The position numbers and the translations under genes were made by a program. Of a DNA stretch of 8,224 nt, positions 1 through 6,371 are shown piece after piece. Each line of letters opens with the position of its first letter. Position 1 is the first letter of the stretch. This DNA is from Acidobacteriota bacterium (GTDB taxonomy: Bacteria; Acidobacteriota; UBA6911): NCBI GenBank assembly GCA_023265215.1, contig JAHFUH010000222.1, positions 1 through 8,224 on the forward strand, in the 5' to 3' direction. Under the pieces are notes generated by a model, which saw nothing but the letters and a program-made list of their open reading frames with translations, had not been told where the DNA came from and did not search any database.

Positions 1-93
1 GCCTGGTTCGCCTACGTTACGCCAGGCGGCCAAGCGGAACATCTCACCAAACGCCTCAGCGAATGGCAAGTTCCCTTTGCCGCGCAGCACTAA
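1..93 (+). CDS. 3' end of an unrecognised gene
   Basis: Frame 1 is open from the window edge to a TAA at 91-93 and gives the last 30 residues of a protein, ending in the sequence SEWQVPFAAQH. The start lies outside the window. The stretch has ordinary protein-like composition, with codon use consistent with a real gene, but no motif I can assign. Nothing gene-like follows for about 180 bases, so this is probably the last gene of its transcription unit. The family is unknown, and the call that it is coding rests only on the open frame and its plausible composition. Confidence 0.45.
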   Translation, partial: AWFAYVTPGGQAEHLTKRLSEWQVPFAAQH

Positions 94-272
94 AAATCGA
101 CGTTCTTGGCGGGCTGGAATATCAGCGGGCCATATCCGAAAAGGCCTGATGCAAGGGTGAAGGCTTTGGGAGTATTTCAGGGGTATGCGATCGAGAGGGT
201 TATTCAATAAGGGAACTGTACAAATGGGCCTTTCGTCGGTTCCGAAGGTAGGGATTCGAAATAGGATATCCC
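94..272. other. Non-coding stretch before the first repeat
   Basis: No open frame with a credible ribosome-binding site, no clear terminator hairpin and no RNA gene could be seen between the end of the leftmost gene and the first copy of the 93-bp repeat. Confidence 0.4.
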
Positions 273-365
273 TTTTCGTGATTAAATCCAGGAAATTACC
301 GTGGCTGCCTATTCGCGTTCAGCATTAGGATCAAGATTCCAAGGAAGGACATGCCGATGGACTCA
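273..365. repeat. 93-bp direct repeat, copy 1
   Basis: Bases 273-365 are identical to 2122-2214, an offset of 1849. The repeat holds the leader, the ribosome-binding site AGGAAGG and the first codons (Met-Pro-Met-Asp-Ser) of the SnoaL-like gene. Here that 5' end is joined to something else, so this copy is the head of a broken duplicate. Perfect identity over 93 bp means the duplication is recent or was homogenised by recombination. Confidence 0.9.
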
Positions 366-779
366 CTTGGAACAGGCCTGATCGGGAAATTGGTGAAATT
401 GGTGACAGGCACCTTTTTCTTAGGATACTTAAGCCCGATGCTGCTGCAGCTTAAGACCGGCCGCGTACCTGGTTATGATGAAGGTCAGGAGCCATTCATC
501 TACCTCGTCTCCTCGGCACAAGTCGTGGCGGCTGCAGGCATTCTTTTCGTGTTTTCAGATGGGCATTGGATTGCAGCGTTTACGGATTGGTACGATGATC
601 TGAGCCAACTCGATAAGGCGGATTCGGATAAATGGAAAGAAATCTATTTGATTGTGACAACTTATCGTGGTCCGTCCCAATCCTATCCAACAATGCTATC
701 CAAAGCCGGCGAAAGCTCCGTATCTCTTGACCTGCTGGTTAGATCGCTGCTCGCTCTTAACTCAAGGCGCGACAACTAG
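351..779 (+). pseudogene. Chimeric remnant: SnoaL start fused to a DarT-like (DUF4433) fragment
   Basis: The 142-residue open frame is a patchwork. Residues 1-5 are the start of the downstream SnoaL-like protein. Bases 369-385 (GGAACAGGCCTGATCGG) match the end of that gene at 2673-2689, so this is a SnoaL copy with roughly 455 bp deleted from its middle. A 9-bp tandem repeat (386-403) and the 26-bp repeat follow. From about residue 24 to 90 the protein resembles the central part of DarT (DUF4433) DNA ADP-ribosyltransferase toxins. Typical elements are SPMLLQLKTG, PGYDEGQEPFIYLV, FVFSDGHWIAAFTDW and YDDLSQLDK. The N-terminal NAD-binding part is absent, and the C-terminal part is frame-disrupted: RRK-like remnants can be read in another frame around 690-715. 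No DarG macrodomain antitoxin is nearby. I infer a dead toxin fragment. The DarT assignment comes from recall of family motifs, not from a search. Confidence 0.7.
395..420. repeat. 26-bp direct repeat, copy 1
   Basis: This stretch is identical to 2094-2119. Its core GGTGACAGGCACC can fold through GGTG and CACC. It sits exactly at the junction between the deleted SnoaL remnant and the DarT-like fragment, which suggests a mobile or recombinogenic short repeat. The final T-tract is translated in the chimeric frame. Confidence 0.85.
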
Positions 780-799
780 CAGCCAAATTTAGCAATTAC

Positions 800-841
800 T
801 AGTAAAGAATACTTTACTTTTAATATCCGTTAGTAAAGAAT
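800..841 (+). promoter_or_regulatory. Operator-like palindrome and repeated half-site upstream of fic
   Basis: AGTAAAG (801-807) and CTTTACT (812-818) form a perfect 7-bp inverted repeat with a 4-base spacer. The 11-mer TAGTAAAGAAT occurs at 800-810 and again at 831-841, 31 bp apart, which is about three helical turns. A weak promoter can be drawn over it (TTTACT at 813-818 and AAGAAT at 836-841, 17-base spacer), so a protein bound here could block RNA polymerase. The nearest candidate regulator is the winged-helix C-terminus of the Fic protein itself, but that is inference. Confidence 0.5.
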
Positions 842-890
842 CATTTCCTAGCGAGTCGATATAGCAAAGAGCTCTTTCCTTGGAGTGGCT

Positions 891-2072
891 ATGGCAAGAA
901 TCGTCGGAACCTACGAACAAACCAGCACTGCAGGGGAAACCGTCAACGCTTTTGTGCCTGCGCCGCTTCCTCCAAGCAACCCTCCCCTAAATATGGACGC
1001 TGAGCTCTCCGCGTTGCTTCAGCGCGCCGAGGCTGCGGTTGGAAGATTGAAACTTGCCGGAACCATGGTTCCCTCGCTCGACTGGCTTCTTTATTCCTTC
1101 GTTCGCAAGGAAGCTGTGGTCTCTTCTCAAATTGAAGGTACGCAGGCAACCCTGGTGGACTTGTTAATGTACGAAGCAGCAGGCAAGGCAGACGCCGTCG
1201 ACGACGATGATGTAAGGCAAGTCTGCAATTACGTCGATGCACTCAGTTACGCACGCAAGCAGATGCGAAGCAAGAAGGGATTGCCACTGTCAATGCGGCT
1301 CCTTAATGAGGCGCACCGGCGCTTGATGAAAAACGTCCGGGGTGGTCACCGCAGTTCTGGCGAAATCAGGCGCAGCCAGAACTGGATCGGTGGAACCCGT
1401 CCTGGGAATGCCGTTTACGTGCCGCCGCCCCCGCATTCACTGGGCGATTTGCTTGGCTCACTGGAAAAATATATTCATGCAAAAGATCCATTGCCTCCGT
1501 TGGCCCGAGCCGGATTGCTGCATGCGCAATTCGAAACAATACATCCGTACCTGGATGGCAACGGCCGCATCGGCCGACTTCTAATCACCCTGCTTTTTGA
1601 ACACTGGAAACTCTTGGACACTCCGTTACTGTATTTAAGTTTATATTTCAAACGACATCGTGCCGAGTATTACCGGCTGCTGAATGCAATCCGGACCGAT
1701 GGCGATTTTGAGAGCTGGCTGAATTATTTCCTGGAGGGGGTTGCGATCATTGCAGACGAAACGGTGGCGACGACACAGAATCTTTTTGCCCTGATAAGTT
1801 CCGATCGGACCAAAGCTCTTTCAAGGCGCTCGACCTCAGTTGCCGGCGTCCGCCTCTTTGAGGTACTGCCCGATCATCCGATTATCACAGTAGCCGAAGC
1901 TGTGAGACTGCTCAAAACAACAAAGCCCACTGCAACTAAGGCCGTGTTCGGGCTCGTTGACGCTGAAATACTGGTCGAAGTCACAGGCCGCCGCCGTGAT
2001 CGCGCCTACAGCTACGAGGCCTACCTCAACCTCCTGCGCGCCGGAACGGAACCTGAGGGAAGATTCATGTAA
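891..2072 (+). CDS. fic: Fic family protein AMP-transferase (class II) with C-terminal winged helix
   Basis: Fic enzymes transfer AMP from ATP to hydroxyl side chains of target proteins. With the GTG at 885 as residue 1 (395 residues), the signature HPYLDGNGRIGR lies at 220-231 with catalytic His220. The inhibitory helix motif SSQIEG lies at 80-85 (Ser80, Glu84, Gly85), N-terminal to the Fic core, which makes this class II and normally self-inhibited by Glu84. Layout: Fic_N region about 30-110, Fic fold about 135-285, winged helix-turn-helix about 320-385 (ITVAEAVRLL, then TKPTATKAVFGLVDAEIL). The length matches stand-alone proteins of the Shewanella SoFic type. GGAG at 882-885 is five bases from the ATG at 891 and overlaps the GTG, so 891 is the better start (393 residues). 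No antitoxin gene is adjacent, as expected when the inhibitory helix is built in. All key residues are present, so it should be active. Confidence 0.93.
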   Translation: MARIVGTYEQTSTAGETVNAFVPAPLPPSNPPLNMDAELSALLQRAEAAVGRLKLAGTMVPSLDWLLYSFVRKEAVVSSQIEGTQATLVDLLMYEAAGKADAVDDDDVRQVCNYVDALSYARKQMRSKKGLPLSMRLLNEAHRRLMKNVRGGHRSSGEIRRSQNWIGGTRPGNAVYVPPPPHSLGDLLGSLEKYIHAKDPLPPLARAGLLHAQFETIHPYLDGNGRIGRLLITLLFEHWKLLDTPLLYLSLYFKRHRAEYYRLLNAIRTDGDFESWLNYFLEGVAIIADETVATTQNLFALISSDRTKALSRRSTSVAGVRLFEVLPDHPIITVAEAVRLLKTTKPTATKAVFGLVDAEILVEVTGRRRDRAYSYEAYLNLLRAGTEPEGRFM

Positions 2073-2093
2073 AGCGCGAAACGCCAGGTCCAA

Positions 2094-2119
2094 GAAATTG
2101 GTGACAGGCACCTTTTTCT
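2094..2119. repeat. 26-bp direct repeat, copy 2
   Basis: Identical to 395-420. It lies 21 bases after the fic stop codon and only two bases before the second copy of the 93-bp repeat. Together the two copies bracket the DarT remnant plus fic, a 1.7-kb segment. The core GGTGACAGGCACC followed by a T-tract could fold weakly, but a four-base-pair stem is too short to call a terminator. Confidence 0.85.
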
Positions 2120-2121
2120 AT

Positions 2122-2214
2122 TTTTCGTGATTAAATCCAGGAAATTACCGTGGCTGCCTATTCGCGTTCAGCATTAGGATCAAGATTCCAAGGAAGGACA
2201 TGCCGATGGACTCA
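2122..2214. repeat. 93-bp direct repeat, copy 2
   Basis: Identical to 273-365. Here it is joined to the complete SnoaL-like gene, so this copy is in its native context: leader, ribosome-binding site and first codons. No convincing -35/-10 pair was found inside it. Confidence 0.9.
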
Positions 2215-2685
2215 ATTGAAAACCGAGTGAGACGCCTGGAAGACGAGCGGGCAATTCAGCGATTAATTTACAATTATGGTTTTGCTGTCGACAATAAGCG
2301 TCAAGAGTTGTGGGTCGATATCTTTACCGAGGACGCAGTGTTGGTGTTCAAGCCTGAGCCGGGCATTATTCCTGCAGATTCGGCAATAGGAAAAATGATC
2401 GAAAGACCTATCACTGGGCGTAAACAGCTGGCCGAGTGGCTTGCAAAACTACCGCAGTTTCCTGGCCCGCCAATGAAGCACGCTACCGTCAATACGATCA
2501 TCACACTCCACGGGGATGAGGCAGCGGCGGATACCAACCTCATTCATTTCATGGATCGAGGAGGAACCCCTGTGCTTCTTTCTACCGGACGCTATATGGA
2601 TAAATTCCGGCGCTGTGCGGACGGACAATGGCGGATTGCCGAACGCATCGCACACATGGATTCAATGAGACAGGAACAGGCCTGA
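2206..2685 (+). CDS. SnoaL-like (NTF2-fold) protein
   Basis: A small alpha+beta-barrel protein of the SnoaL_4/NTF2-like superfamily, whose members include polyketide cyclases, dehydratases and many uncharacterised proteins. Visible features are the N-terminal helix RVRRLEDERAIQRLI, the segment YGFAVDNKRQELWVDIFTED with Asp in the usual pocket position, the strand KHATVNTIITLHGDEAAAD, and the C-terminal strands TGRYMDKFRR and QWRIAERIAHMDS. The length, about 160 residues, is normal. Two ATGs are possible: the first (2200) is only two bases from AGGAAGG (2191-2197), the second (2206) is eight bases away, so 2206 is preferred (159 residues). The substrate cannot be told from sequence. It stands alone between repeats. 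A decayed duplicate of its 5' and 3' ends lies at 351-385, so the gene was once present twice. Confidence 0.82.
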   Translation: MDSIENRVRRLEDERAIQRLIYNYGFAVDNKRQELWVDIFTEDAVLVFKPEPGIIPADSAIGKMIERPITGRKQLAEWLAKLPQFPGPPMKHATVNTIITLHGDEAAADTNLIHFMDRGGTPVLLSTGRYMDKFRRCADGQWRIAERIAHMDSMRQEQA

Positions 2686-2706
2686 TCGGAGAGGTTGCTG
2701 TTTCAT

Positions 2707-2974
2707 TGGGGGTCGGGCCACAAAAAAGTGCTGCGCAAATTGAAGGTAGCCTCATTAGAAGGGTGTGAAAAAGGCCTTGCGTGAATATTTCGCTGCCTTT
2801 TTCTGCTTCTAAGACAAAGACATTTCACATTGAGGAGGCTTCCCTATGCCACGATCCTATAAATAAATCTTACATGCTAAAAAAGGCCTCGAAATATGCA
2901 CGCAAGGCCTTAAAAAGCGCCTTAATTTAAACTTAACTTTAATAATTCCCACAATACTCGTGGTCCGACCCCCA
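2707..2974. mobile_element. MITE-like element, probable Y1/RAYT transposase remnant
   Basis: A 268-bp non-coding segment is bounded by 15-base inverted ends with one mismatch: TGGGGGTCGGGCCAC at 2707-2721 and GTGGTCCGACCCCCA at 2960-2974. Inside are a second, longer inverted repeat (2771-2792 with 2890-2911) and a good ribosome-binding site (AGGAGG, 2832-2837) in front of ATGCCACG at 2846. That small frame, MPRSYK, stops after six codons. Proteins starting MPR-x behind a GGAGG are typical of REP-associated Y1 transposases. I infer an element whose transposase gene was deleted, leaving ends and start. No target-site duplication is obvious. Confidence 0.6.
2771..2911. repeat. Long inverted repeat inside the MITE-like element
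   Basis: The 22-base arms 2771-2792 and 2890-2911 are complementary with one mismatch. Weaker pairing continues inward through CCTTTTT (2796-2802) and AAAAAGG (2880-2886). The transcript on either strand would form a long hairpin with a loop of about 65 bases containing the stunted MPRSYK frame. Confidence 0.8.
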
Positions 2975-3063
2975 TATCCAAATCCGTTCCGAGTCCACAT
3001 CAATGCAGCAGAATGGGGTACCCTCTTCTTTGAGACTCCTGGCGATTGCTCGTAGGCTGCAGA

Positions 3064-3273
3064 CTATTCCTTTATCGGCAGGACGTGAATTGCTTTAACG
3101 GCCAGCATTAGTTTGTCCCCGACCTGGAGATTCATTTCCTTTACCGATTCGGTTGTCAGAACGGATGCCATCTCATGGGGAGCGGTTACTTCGAATTTCA
3201 CAATGGACATTATTTCATCGCTTTTAATGGATATGACTTTGGCTTGCAGACTGTTTCTGGCTCCGGTCTTCAT
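3064..3273 (-). CDS. mop: Molybdenum-pterin-binding protein (molbindin, Mop/TOBE domain)
   Basis: A 69-residue single Mop (TOBE-type) domain. Molbindins assemble into oligomers that store molybdate or tungstate oxyanions in the cytoplasm. Family marks are the TGARNSLQAKV start (TSARN-type), a middle strand IMSIVKFEV, and the segment VLTTESVKEMNLQVGDKLMLAVKAIHV, where TTES and VGD-x-L are characteristic. The usual length is 65-70 residues, so it is complete. AAAGGA (3283-3288) precedes the ATG with suitable spacing. It lies downstream of tRNA-Sec on the same strand, with about 130 bases between. No Mo transport genes are in view. Molybdenum storage fits a selenocysteine-using organism because many formate dehydrogenases need both elements, but that link is inference. 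Confidence 0.88.
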   Translation of the reverse strand: MKTGARNSLQAKVISIKSDEIMSIVKFEVTAPHEMASVLTTESVKEMNLQVGDKLMLAVKAIHVLPIKE

Positions 3274-3405
3274 ATGATTTTCCTTTCCATTTCACAAATA
3301 GCAGTTAGGATCTTGAGTAATTGTTATTCTCCAAACTCCAGGCGTCAATCCCTAAAATCGCCTGATTGCTGCAATCGGATGTATCTCGTGAATGTAAAGC
3401 ATGAA

Positions 3406-3499
3406 TGGCGGAGGTGAATGGGAGTTGAACCCACCTGCCGTTATAACACGGCTCGACGGTTTTGAAGACCGCGGGAGCCACCGGGCCCCAGTCACCTCC
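3406..3499 (-). tRNA. selC: tRNA-Sec (anticodon UCA), CCA encoded
   Basis: Read on the minus strand, this is a complete selenocysteine tRNA that decodes UGA. The acceptor stem is the 8-bp GGAGGTGA/TCACCTCC, longer than in ordinary tRNAs. The D arm is a 6-bp stem, GGGGCC with GGCTCC. The anticodon loop is CTTCAAA with UCA at 3463-3465. A long variable arm, GCCGT/ACGGC, is present, and the T arm is GTGGG-TTCAACT-CCCAT. The discriminator base is G (complement of 3409), and 3406-3408 encode the CCA end. The 8+5 acceptor/T helix and long extra arm are diagnostic for bacterial tRNA-Sec. It lies 241 bases downstream of selD on the same strand. Confidence 0.98.
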
Positions 3500-3515
3500 A
3501 ATGAAAACTCTGCGG

Positions 3516-3540
3516 AATGCTAAACGCATGGTTTAGCATT
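3516..3540. promoter_or_regulatory. Perfect 10-bp dyad just upstream of tRNA-Sec
   Basis: AATGCTAAAC (3516-3525) and GTTTAGCATT (3531-3540) form a perfect palindrome around a 5-base spacer, 17 bases before the 5' end of tRNA-Sec. There is no T-tract on either side, so it is not a normal terminator. It could be an operator overlapping the tRNA promoter or a hairpin in the 5' leader that guides processing. The sequence does not tell which. Confidence 0.5.
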
Positions 3541-3608
3541 AAAGACCTACAAAGCCAATCTGACAAATATCTAATTTCTTTATACTCATTATTCCTGGAT
3601 ATATATCT

Positions 3609-3675
3609 TGTAGACGCAGTCGTGGACGTCAACGGTTATTTCTACATTTAAATAACAAAGTATAATGTGTCTACA
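3609..3675. other. AT-rich gap between selD and tRNA-Sec with nested inverted repeats
   Basis: TGTAGAC (3609-3615) pairs with GTCTACA (3669-3675), and inside it GTTATTT (3635-3641) pairs with AAATAAC (3650-3656). No T-tract follows. On the minus strand TTGACG occurs here followed by an AT-rich block (TATATA), which may hold the tRNA-Sec promoter, but the spacing (about 20) is poor. No gene is seen in 3541-3740. Confidence 0.3.
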
Positions 3676-3740
3676 TCCACAATCACTAAAATACCTTTTC
3701 GATCTCTCTTCTCTGGAAAATAGTGCCTGATTTATATTTC

Positions 3741-5330
3741 CTATTTGCTGTTTTTAGTCCGACTATACATCATAAGCGCCGGCGATCCGCCAAATCCCAC
3801 GCCCATCCATGCAGCCTCGTCAATCTCAGCTGGTGTAAAGCCATTTTGCCTTGCCTTTTGCATATGTGCTTTGAGGCACGGTTCGCATCGTGTAGCGACT
3901 GCCAGAGCAATGTTTATTGCCTGTTTGGTGAATGCATCCAGGCTTCCCGGTTTTCCCACGGCCGCGAGAAATTGCTGATAGAGAGTCTCGGCCTGAAGCT
4001 CGCCATCAGGTTCCGGCCCCTGCGCTGCGGGACTGCAGCAGGAGGCTTCCTGCGCCGGTTCAGAGCAGCAACTGGCTTCCTTTGTGACTTGCGCAGACTT
4101 GGGTTGTTCTGTCGGCATTGGCAATCTCCTTTTCCCGGAGGTTTCAATATATATTCGGCCTGCACCCTTTCGCCCGACCTTGCCAATAAAGCAAGCGTCT
4201 GTTACTCCCGATTTATGCAATGCAGCGAGGAGGCGATCGGAAACAGAGGGATCGGCGGCCATGAGCAGACCTCCGGAGGTCTGCGCGTCAAAGCACATAT
4301 CCAGCATGGGCTCGCTTATTCCTTCGCTTGCAATTACGCGGTTTCCACAGGATTCCTTATTTCGTTCTATTGCCCCGGGCAGGATGCCGTCGGCGACATA
4401 TTGCAGAACGCCGGGCAGCCACGGCAGGTCATCCCAGTACAGCTCTATATCCACACCGCTCCGCAAAGCCATTTCCGAAAGATGGCCCATAAGTCCAAAG
4501 CCGGTTACATCCGTGCACGCGTGGACTTTGATCGCCGTCATTTGCTCCGCGGCAGCCTTGTTGAGCGTTGTCATCGATCGCACTGCCGCTTCGACGGACT
4601 CGTTCTGTGCGCGCCCGATCTGCCTGGCAAAGGATACAATCCCGGTGCCCAGAGGCTTGGTTAGAATCAGCACGTCTCCGGTTTGTGCATTGGCGTTTGT
4701 GGCCACTTGTTCCGTCTGAATTAGTCCCGTGACGGCAAATCCGGCTTTGATCTGATCGTCGTCGATGCTGTGGCCGCCTATGACAGGCACGCCCGCCTCT
4801 TTCATTTTATCTATGCCGCCGCGCAGTATTTTGTGCAGGACGTTGTCCGGTACTTTGCGCACGGGAAATCCGACGATAGACAGAGCTGTGATCGGCCTTC
4901 CACCCATGGCATAGACATCACTGAGTGAATTGGCCGCGGCCACCTGCCCGAATTGGTAAGGGTCGTCTACGGACGGAGTGAACACGTCCACGGTTTGGAC
5001 CAGGGCTGTGCCGTTGCCCAACTCGTAAACACCTGCATCATCGCCTGCGGGCATGCCTACCAGCACATGCGGATCATCGAAATTGGGCAGATCCTTGAGC
5101 GCCGCCTTTAGAAATGCCTGATCGATCTTGGACGCGCAGCCGGCTTTTTCCACCAACTGCGTCAGGGCAACCGGCCCTGCCGGTGCTTCCAGGCGTTCGC
5201 CGGCGCAAAGGCAAATATCCTGTGCTACGAATAGCTCGCATGGGCAGGGCTTTGCCGGATCGCACACGCAGTGCCCCAAACGCATGGAACGCTGCATTAC
5301 ACGTTTTCGTTGTTCGCCATTTATTGCCAT
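3741..5330 (-). CDS. selD: Selenide, water dikinase SelD fused to a C-terminal CMD/AhpD-like domain
   Basis: SelD makes selenophosphate, the Se donor for Sec-tRNA, from selenide and ATP. From the ATG at 5330 (529 residues), a Cys-rich extension (C21, C23, C29, C31, C40, C42) precedes the SelD core at about 50-400. The core has catalytic Cys65 and Lys68 (AGCASK), GDDAG (96-100), GGHSI (185-189), TDVTGFGLMGH (273-283) and DAQTSGGLL (348-356). A linker with two near-identical decapeptides, EASCCSEPAQ and EASCCSPAAQ, leads to a carboxymuconolactone decarboxylase/AhpD-like domain (about 445-529) with CEPCLKAH at 482-489, the redox CxxC-xxx-H pattern. Ordinary SelD is about 345 residues, so both ends are extra. 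The longer frame starts at a TTG (5345), but GAGGG (5337-5341) lies six bases from the ATG, so 5330 is preferred. Catalytic position 17 (E. coli numbering) is Cys, not Sec. The redox domain may handle selenium intermediates; that is inference. Confidence 0.95.
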   Translation of the reverse strand: MAINGEQRKRVMQRSMRLGHCVCDPAKPCPCELFVAQDICLCAGERLEAPAGPVALTQLVEKAGCASKIDQAFLKAALKDLPNFDDPHVLVGMPAGDDAGVYELGNGTALVQTVDVFTPSVDDPYQFGQVAAANSLSDVYAMGGRPITALSIVGFPVRKVPDNVLHKILRGGIDKMKEAGVPVIGGHSIDDDQIKAGFAVTGLIQTEQVATNANAQTGDVLILTKPLGTGIVSFARQIGRAQNESVEAAVRSMTTLNKAAAEQMTAIKVHACTDVTGFGLMGHLSEMALRSGVDIELYWDDLPWLPGVLQYVADGILPGAIERNKESCGNRVIASEGISEPMLDMCFDAQTSGGLLMAADPSVSDRLLAALHKSGVTDACFIGKVGRKGAGRIYIETSGKRRLPMPTEQPKSAQVTKEASCCSEPAQEASCCSPAAQGPEPDGELQAETLYQQFLAAVGKPGSLDAFTKQAINIALAVATRCEPCLKAHMQKARQNGFTPAEIDEAAWMGVGFGGSPALMMYSRTKNSK

Positions 5331-5375
5331 TGCATTCCCTCGCAATGCTTTATGTGATCTTTGAAATCTAAAATG

Positions 5376-5397
5376 AAAAAAGCGGGATTAAACCCGC
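5376..5397 (-). terminator. Intrinsic terminator, minus strand
   Basis: On the minus strand GCGGG (5397-5393), a six-base loop and CCCGC (5386-5382) are followed by six Ts (5381-5376). It would end transcripts coming from the redoxin gene. It lies only about 35 bases before the selD ribosome-binding site, so either selD has a very compact promoter of its own or it depends on read-through. Confidence 0.75.
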
Positions 5398-5398
5398 C

Positions 5399-5787
5399 GA
5401 TCCTTGTGGTTATGAATGGATGAGATGCAACCTGGGGAAGGGGATCAGTGTCTGAAGCAGTTCATGCGGCATTCCCACGCCTGGGCTGGCATCCAGCGAA
5501 CTCGCCACGAGCATCGGTGTGGGAGACTCAGCCGCTTGTCCAGACGTTAAATGCCTTGGATTTCAATTTGCACGTACCTTCATTGCCCAAAATTTCTTCA
5601 GCATCTTTAAAGCAATGCTCAAGATACTTTGTTCCTGAATTTTATTCAATCTTTATTCTAATTCGCTTTAGTGTAAACCGTGGACCATAGCAGTGCGACT
5701 CGAAAAGGCTCCGCAGCAGAATGTGAATATATTTCTGCTGCAGGCCTTAATCCCGGTCCGTCTATAGTTGATGATTATTCCGCAGCC
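5399..5787. other. 389-bp gap between redoxin and selD; no gene, folded segment inside
   Basis: No open frame here has a credible start or family match. Composition changes from GC-rich near 5470-5540 to AT-rich at 5570-5690. Within it, 5473-5524 can fold into a three-way junction: TCCCAC (5473-5478) with GTGGGA (5519-5524), enclosing GCTGG-CAT-CCAGC (5485-5497) and CTCG-CCA-CGAG (5501-5511). I could not match it to a known riboswitch class. Confidence 0.4.
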
Positions 5788-6342
5788 CTATGGCTTTTGC
5801 ACAACCGCTGCGTTGTGGATGATTTTCAGAGCATCGGCTATTTTTGCATCCATAGTTTTCTCATCCCCGCGCTCGTACTTGCTCTGGCGGAAGAGAACTT
5901 CGCCCTTTTCGCCCAGCAGATAAAACGTCGGCGTGGCAGTCAGTTGATAGTCATCCATCAAGGAGTTCTGGGATGCTCCAATCAACACTGGAAATGTGAC
6001 GTGATACTTTGTCTGCCAGTCGGGAATCAGTTTGTTCTGGTCGGGCATGACATTGATGGATACCACGGAAAGCCCCTGATCCTTATAGGTGTCGTACATT
6101 TTAAGGACTTCAGGAAGTGCGATGTTGCAGTAGGCGCATTTAGGGAACAGGAACATAACCAAAACAGCTTTATTCGAGTAATCCTGCAGTCTTTTTGTGG
6201 TGCCATCCAGTGTTTTTAGTTTGAAGGGCTTGAACTTTTCTGCCGCCGGGACATTTTCACAATGAAGCAAAAGAGAAGCAACAAGCAGGCAGCAGAGGCA
6301 CAGAACGGCGCCTTGGATTCTCTTTTTAAATGATCTTTGCAT
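5788..6342 (-). CDS. Secreted TlpA/thioredoxin-like protein with CAYC motif
   Basis: A 184-residue thiol-disulfide protein of the TlpA/AhpC-TSA redoxin type. Residues 1-33 are an export signal: basic KKR, then the hydrophobic stretch LLVASLLL, with a likely cleavage after VPA or VPAA. The thioredoxin fold follows: KPFKLKTLDG, then VLVMFLFPKCAYC with the redox pair C69-x-x-C72, an helix, VVSINVMPD, and the cis-proline loop TATPTF (P138). The usual WCxPC is replaced by KCAYC, so redox potential and partner may differ from classic TlpA. Extra cysteines in the signal (C15, C17, C18, C28) do not form a good lipobox. AGGA lies seven bases before the ATG. It is the second gene of a probable operon, 75 bases after the candidate selenoprotein barrel, and a periplasmic partner for that protein's Cys-Sec pair is a natural inference. 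Confidence 0.85.
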   Translation of the reverse strand: MQRSFKKRIQGAVLCLCCLLVASLLLHCENVPAAEKFKPFKLKTLDGTTKRLQDYSNKAVLVMFLFPKCAYCNIALPEVLKMYDTYKDQGLSVVSINVMPDQNKLIPDWQTKYHVTFPVLIGASQNSLMDDYQLTATPTFYLLGEKGEVLFRQSKYERGDEKTMDAKIADALKIIHNAAVVQKP

Positions 6343-6371
6343 ATAGAAATCCTGTTTCTTCTTATCGGATT

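Noticed and set aside
3516..3540. Palindrome as intrinsic terminator
   Set aside because: Neither strand has a T-tract after the stem.
3723..4664. 313-codon plus-strand frame opposite selD
   Set aside because: Its product has no family features, while the opposite strand encodes SelD with all catalytic motifs; it is an antisense shadow. The same applies to the 211-codon frame at 4084-4719.
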